DNA of 6,324 bases from Hyphomonadaceae bacterium UBA4763. GTDB taxonomy: Bacteria; Pseudomonadota; Alphaproteobacteria; Caulobacterales; Aquidulcibacteraceae. The notes beneath the pieces were generated by a model. It was not told the DNA's origin and did not search any database. It saw nothing but the letters and a program-made list of their open reading frames with translations. Each line of letters opens with the position of its first letter. The stretch's first letter is position 1. A program made the translations under genes and the position numbers. The stretch lies in assembly GCA_002403455.1 (NCBI GenBank), contig DHHV01000151.1, positions 1 to 6,324 of the forward strand, read 5' to 3'. Positions 5,598 through 6,324 of the stretch are shown here, one piece after another.

Positions 5598-6324
5598 TCA
5601 GAAAAGGCTGGCGGCCGCATCGAGGATCGCGTCAGCGTCCAGCCCATAAGCGCGGTAAAGGTCAGGAAGATCGCCGGTTTGACCGAATTTCTCGACGCCG
5701 AGGCTCGCAACGCGCATGCCCCGCACCCCACCGATCCAGGAAAGCGCCGCGGGCGAGCCATCGAGCACCGTGACGAGCCGCGCATCCGCCGCGAGCGGCG
5801 CCAATAATCGTTCGATCGGGCTTGGTCCGCCCGAACCGGCACCCTGCGCCTTGCGCCAGTCCTTTTGCAACCGGCCGGGCGAAGTAACCACCAAGAGCCC
5901 CGCTTCCGGAACATCCTCGATCAACGCCTCAACGGCCGCCATGGCTTCCGGCAAAATTGCGCCCATGGCGATGATGGCGAGGGCCGCGCCTTCCCGAGGC
6001 GGCCGCAGCCAATAGCCCCCCTCAATGGCGCCGGCGCGCCAATCCGGGCTGAGACGTGCCGGCGGCGTCATCGGACGGGTCGACAGACGCAAGTAAACCG
6101 AGCCGCCATCGGGCGCCTGCACATGGCCAAAAGCCCAATGCAGGATCTCGGCCAAGTCCTCGGCAAAGGCCGGCTCATAGCCCGTAAGACCCGGTTGGCC
6201 CATGCCGATCAGCGGCGGGTTGATCGATTGATGCGCGCCGCCCTCCGGCCCCAAGGTCAACCCAGATGGCGTCGCGACCAAAATAAACCGCGCGTCCTGG
6301 TAACAGGCGTAATTCAACGCATCG
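5598..6324 (-). CDS. Homodimeric 2-oxoacid dehydrogenase E1, C-terminal part (partial)
   Basis: About 242 C-terminal residues of a thiamine-diphosphate E1 enzyme; the rest lies beyond the window edge. The frame is open to the edge and reads DALNYACYQDARF at its beginning, so the TTG at 6315-6317 is an internal leucine codon, not a start. The stretch from NYACYQDAR through LTLGPEGGAHQS and GSVYLRLSTRP is the end of the pyrimidine-binding domain, and residues from about 95 on form the transketolase-C-like domain, ending near ILDAAASLF. GPEGGAHQS stands where E. coli-type AceE has its HEDGHS segment, which points to the branch sometimes annotated as mdeB-type 2-oxoacid dehydrogenase or transketolase-like protein rather than classical AceE. 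Such enzymes decarboxylate pyruvate, 2-oxobutyrate or a related acid for an E2 partner. It is convergent with the MFS gene, its stop touching that gene's stop. Superfamily is confident, exact substrate is not. Confidence 0.78.
   Translation of the reverse strand, partial: DALNYACYQDARFILVATPSGLTLGPEGGAHQSINPPLIGMGQPGLTGYEPAFAEDLAEILHWAFGHVQAPDGGSVYLRLSTRPMTPPARLSPDWRAGAIEGGYWLRPPREGAALAIIAMGAILPEAMAAVEALIEDVPEAGLLVVTSPGRLQKDWRKAQGAGSGGPSPIERLLAPLAADARLVTVLDGSPAALSWIGGVRGMRVASLGVEKFGQTGDLPDLYRAYGLDADAILDAAASLF

Noticed and set aside
6315..6317. TTG as start codon of the minus-strand E1 gene
   Set aside because: The frame is open to the window edge, and the residues before it (Asp-Ala) continue the conserved DALNYACYQDAR stretch, so the gene is partial.

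Overview
The window fits a Gram-negative alphaproteobacterium of the sphingomonad, Caulobacter or Hyphomonas kind. The reasons are a GC-rich genome, a large TonB-dependent receptor of the type these groups carry in many copies, a Spinster-type MFS transporter typical of them, and a homodimeric 2-oxoacid dehydrogenase E1 fragment. The taxonomic call is an inference from gene style, not from a marker gene.

Layout: a TetR-family regulator (7-645, minus strand) is divergent from a TonB-dependent outer-membrane receptor (782-3226, plus). The 136-bp gap between them holds candidate back-to-back promoters and short repeats that could be the regulator's operator. After an 83-bp spacer with a strong GC-rich palindrome come a membrane-anchored alpha/beta hydrolase (3310-4278) and a Spinster-like MFS permease (4275-5597), which overlap by 4 bases (ATGA). 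The C-terminal part of a homodimeric 2-oxoacid dehydrogenase E1 (5598-6324, minus strand, running off the window) converges on the MFS gene with no base between the two stop codons.

The plus-strand genes read as a small uptake and processing unit. The receptor would import a ligand across the outer membrane. The anchored hydrolase could cleave it, perhaps in the periplasm. The MFS protein would move ligand or product across the inner membrane, and the divergent TetR protein would sense a small molecule and control the set. The substrate cannot be read from the sequence. The E1 gene is probably a separate transcription unit, although its product acts in central 2-oxoacid metabolism and could be downstream of the pathway.

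I see no tRNA, rRNA, CRISPR array, insertion sequence, phage gene or broken gene. No stretch longer than 300 bases lacks a gene. The most interesting details are two DxDGDG calcium-loop-like motifs in the receptor, the zero-gap convergent stop codons, the internal hairpin of the operon and a locally repeated GCGATCGC octamer.
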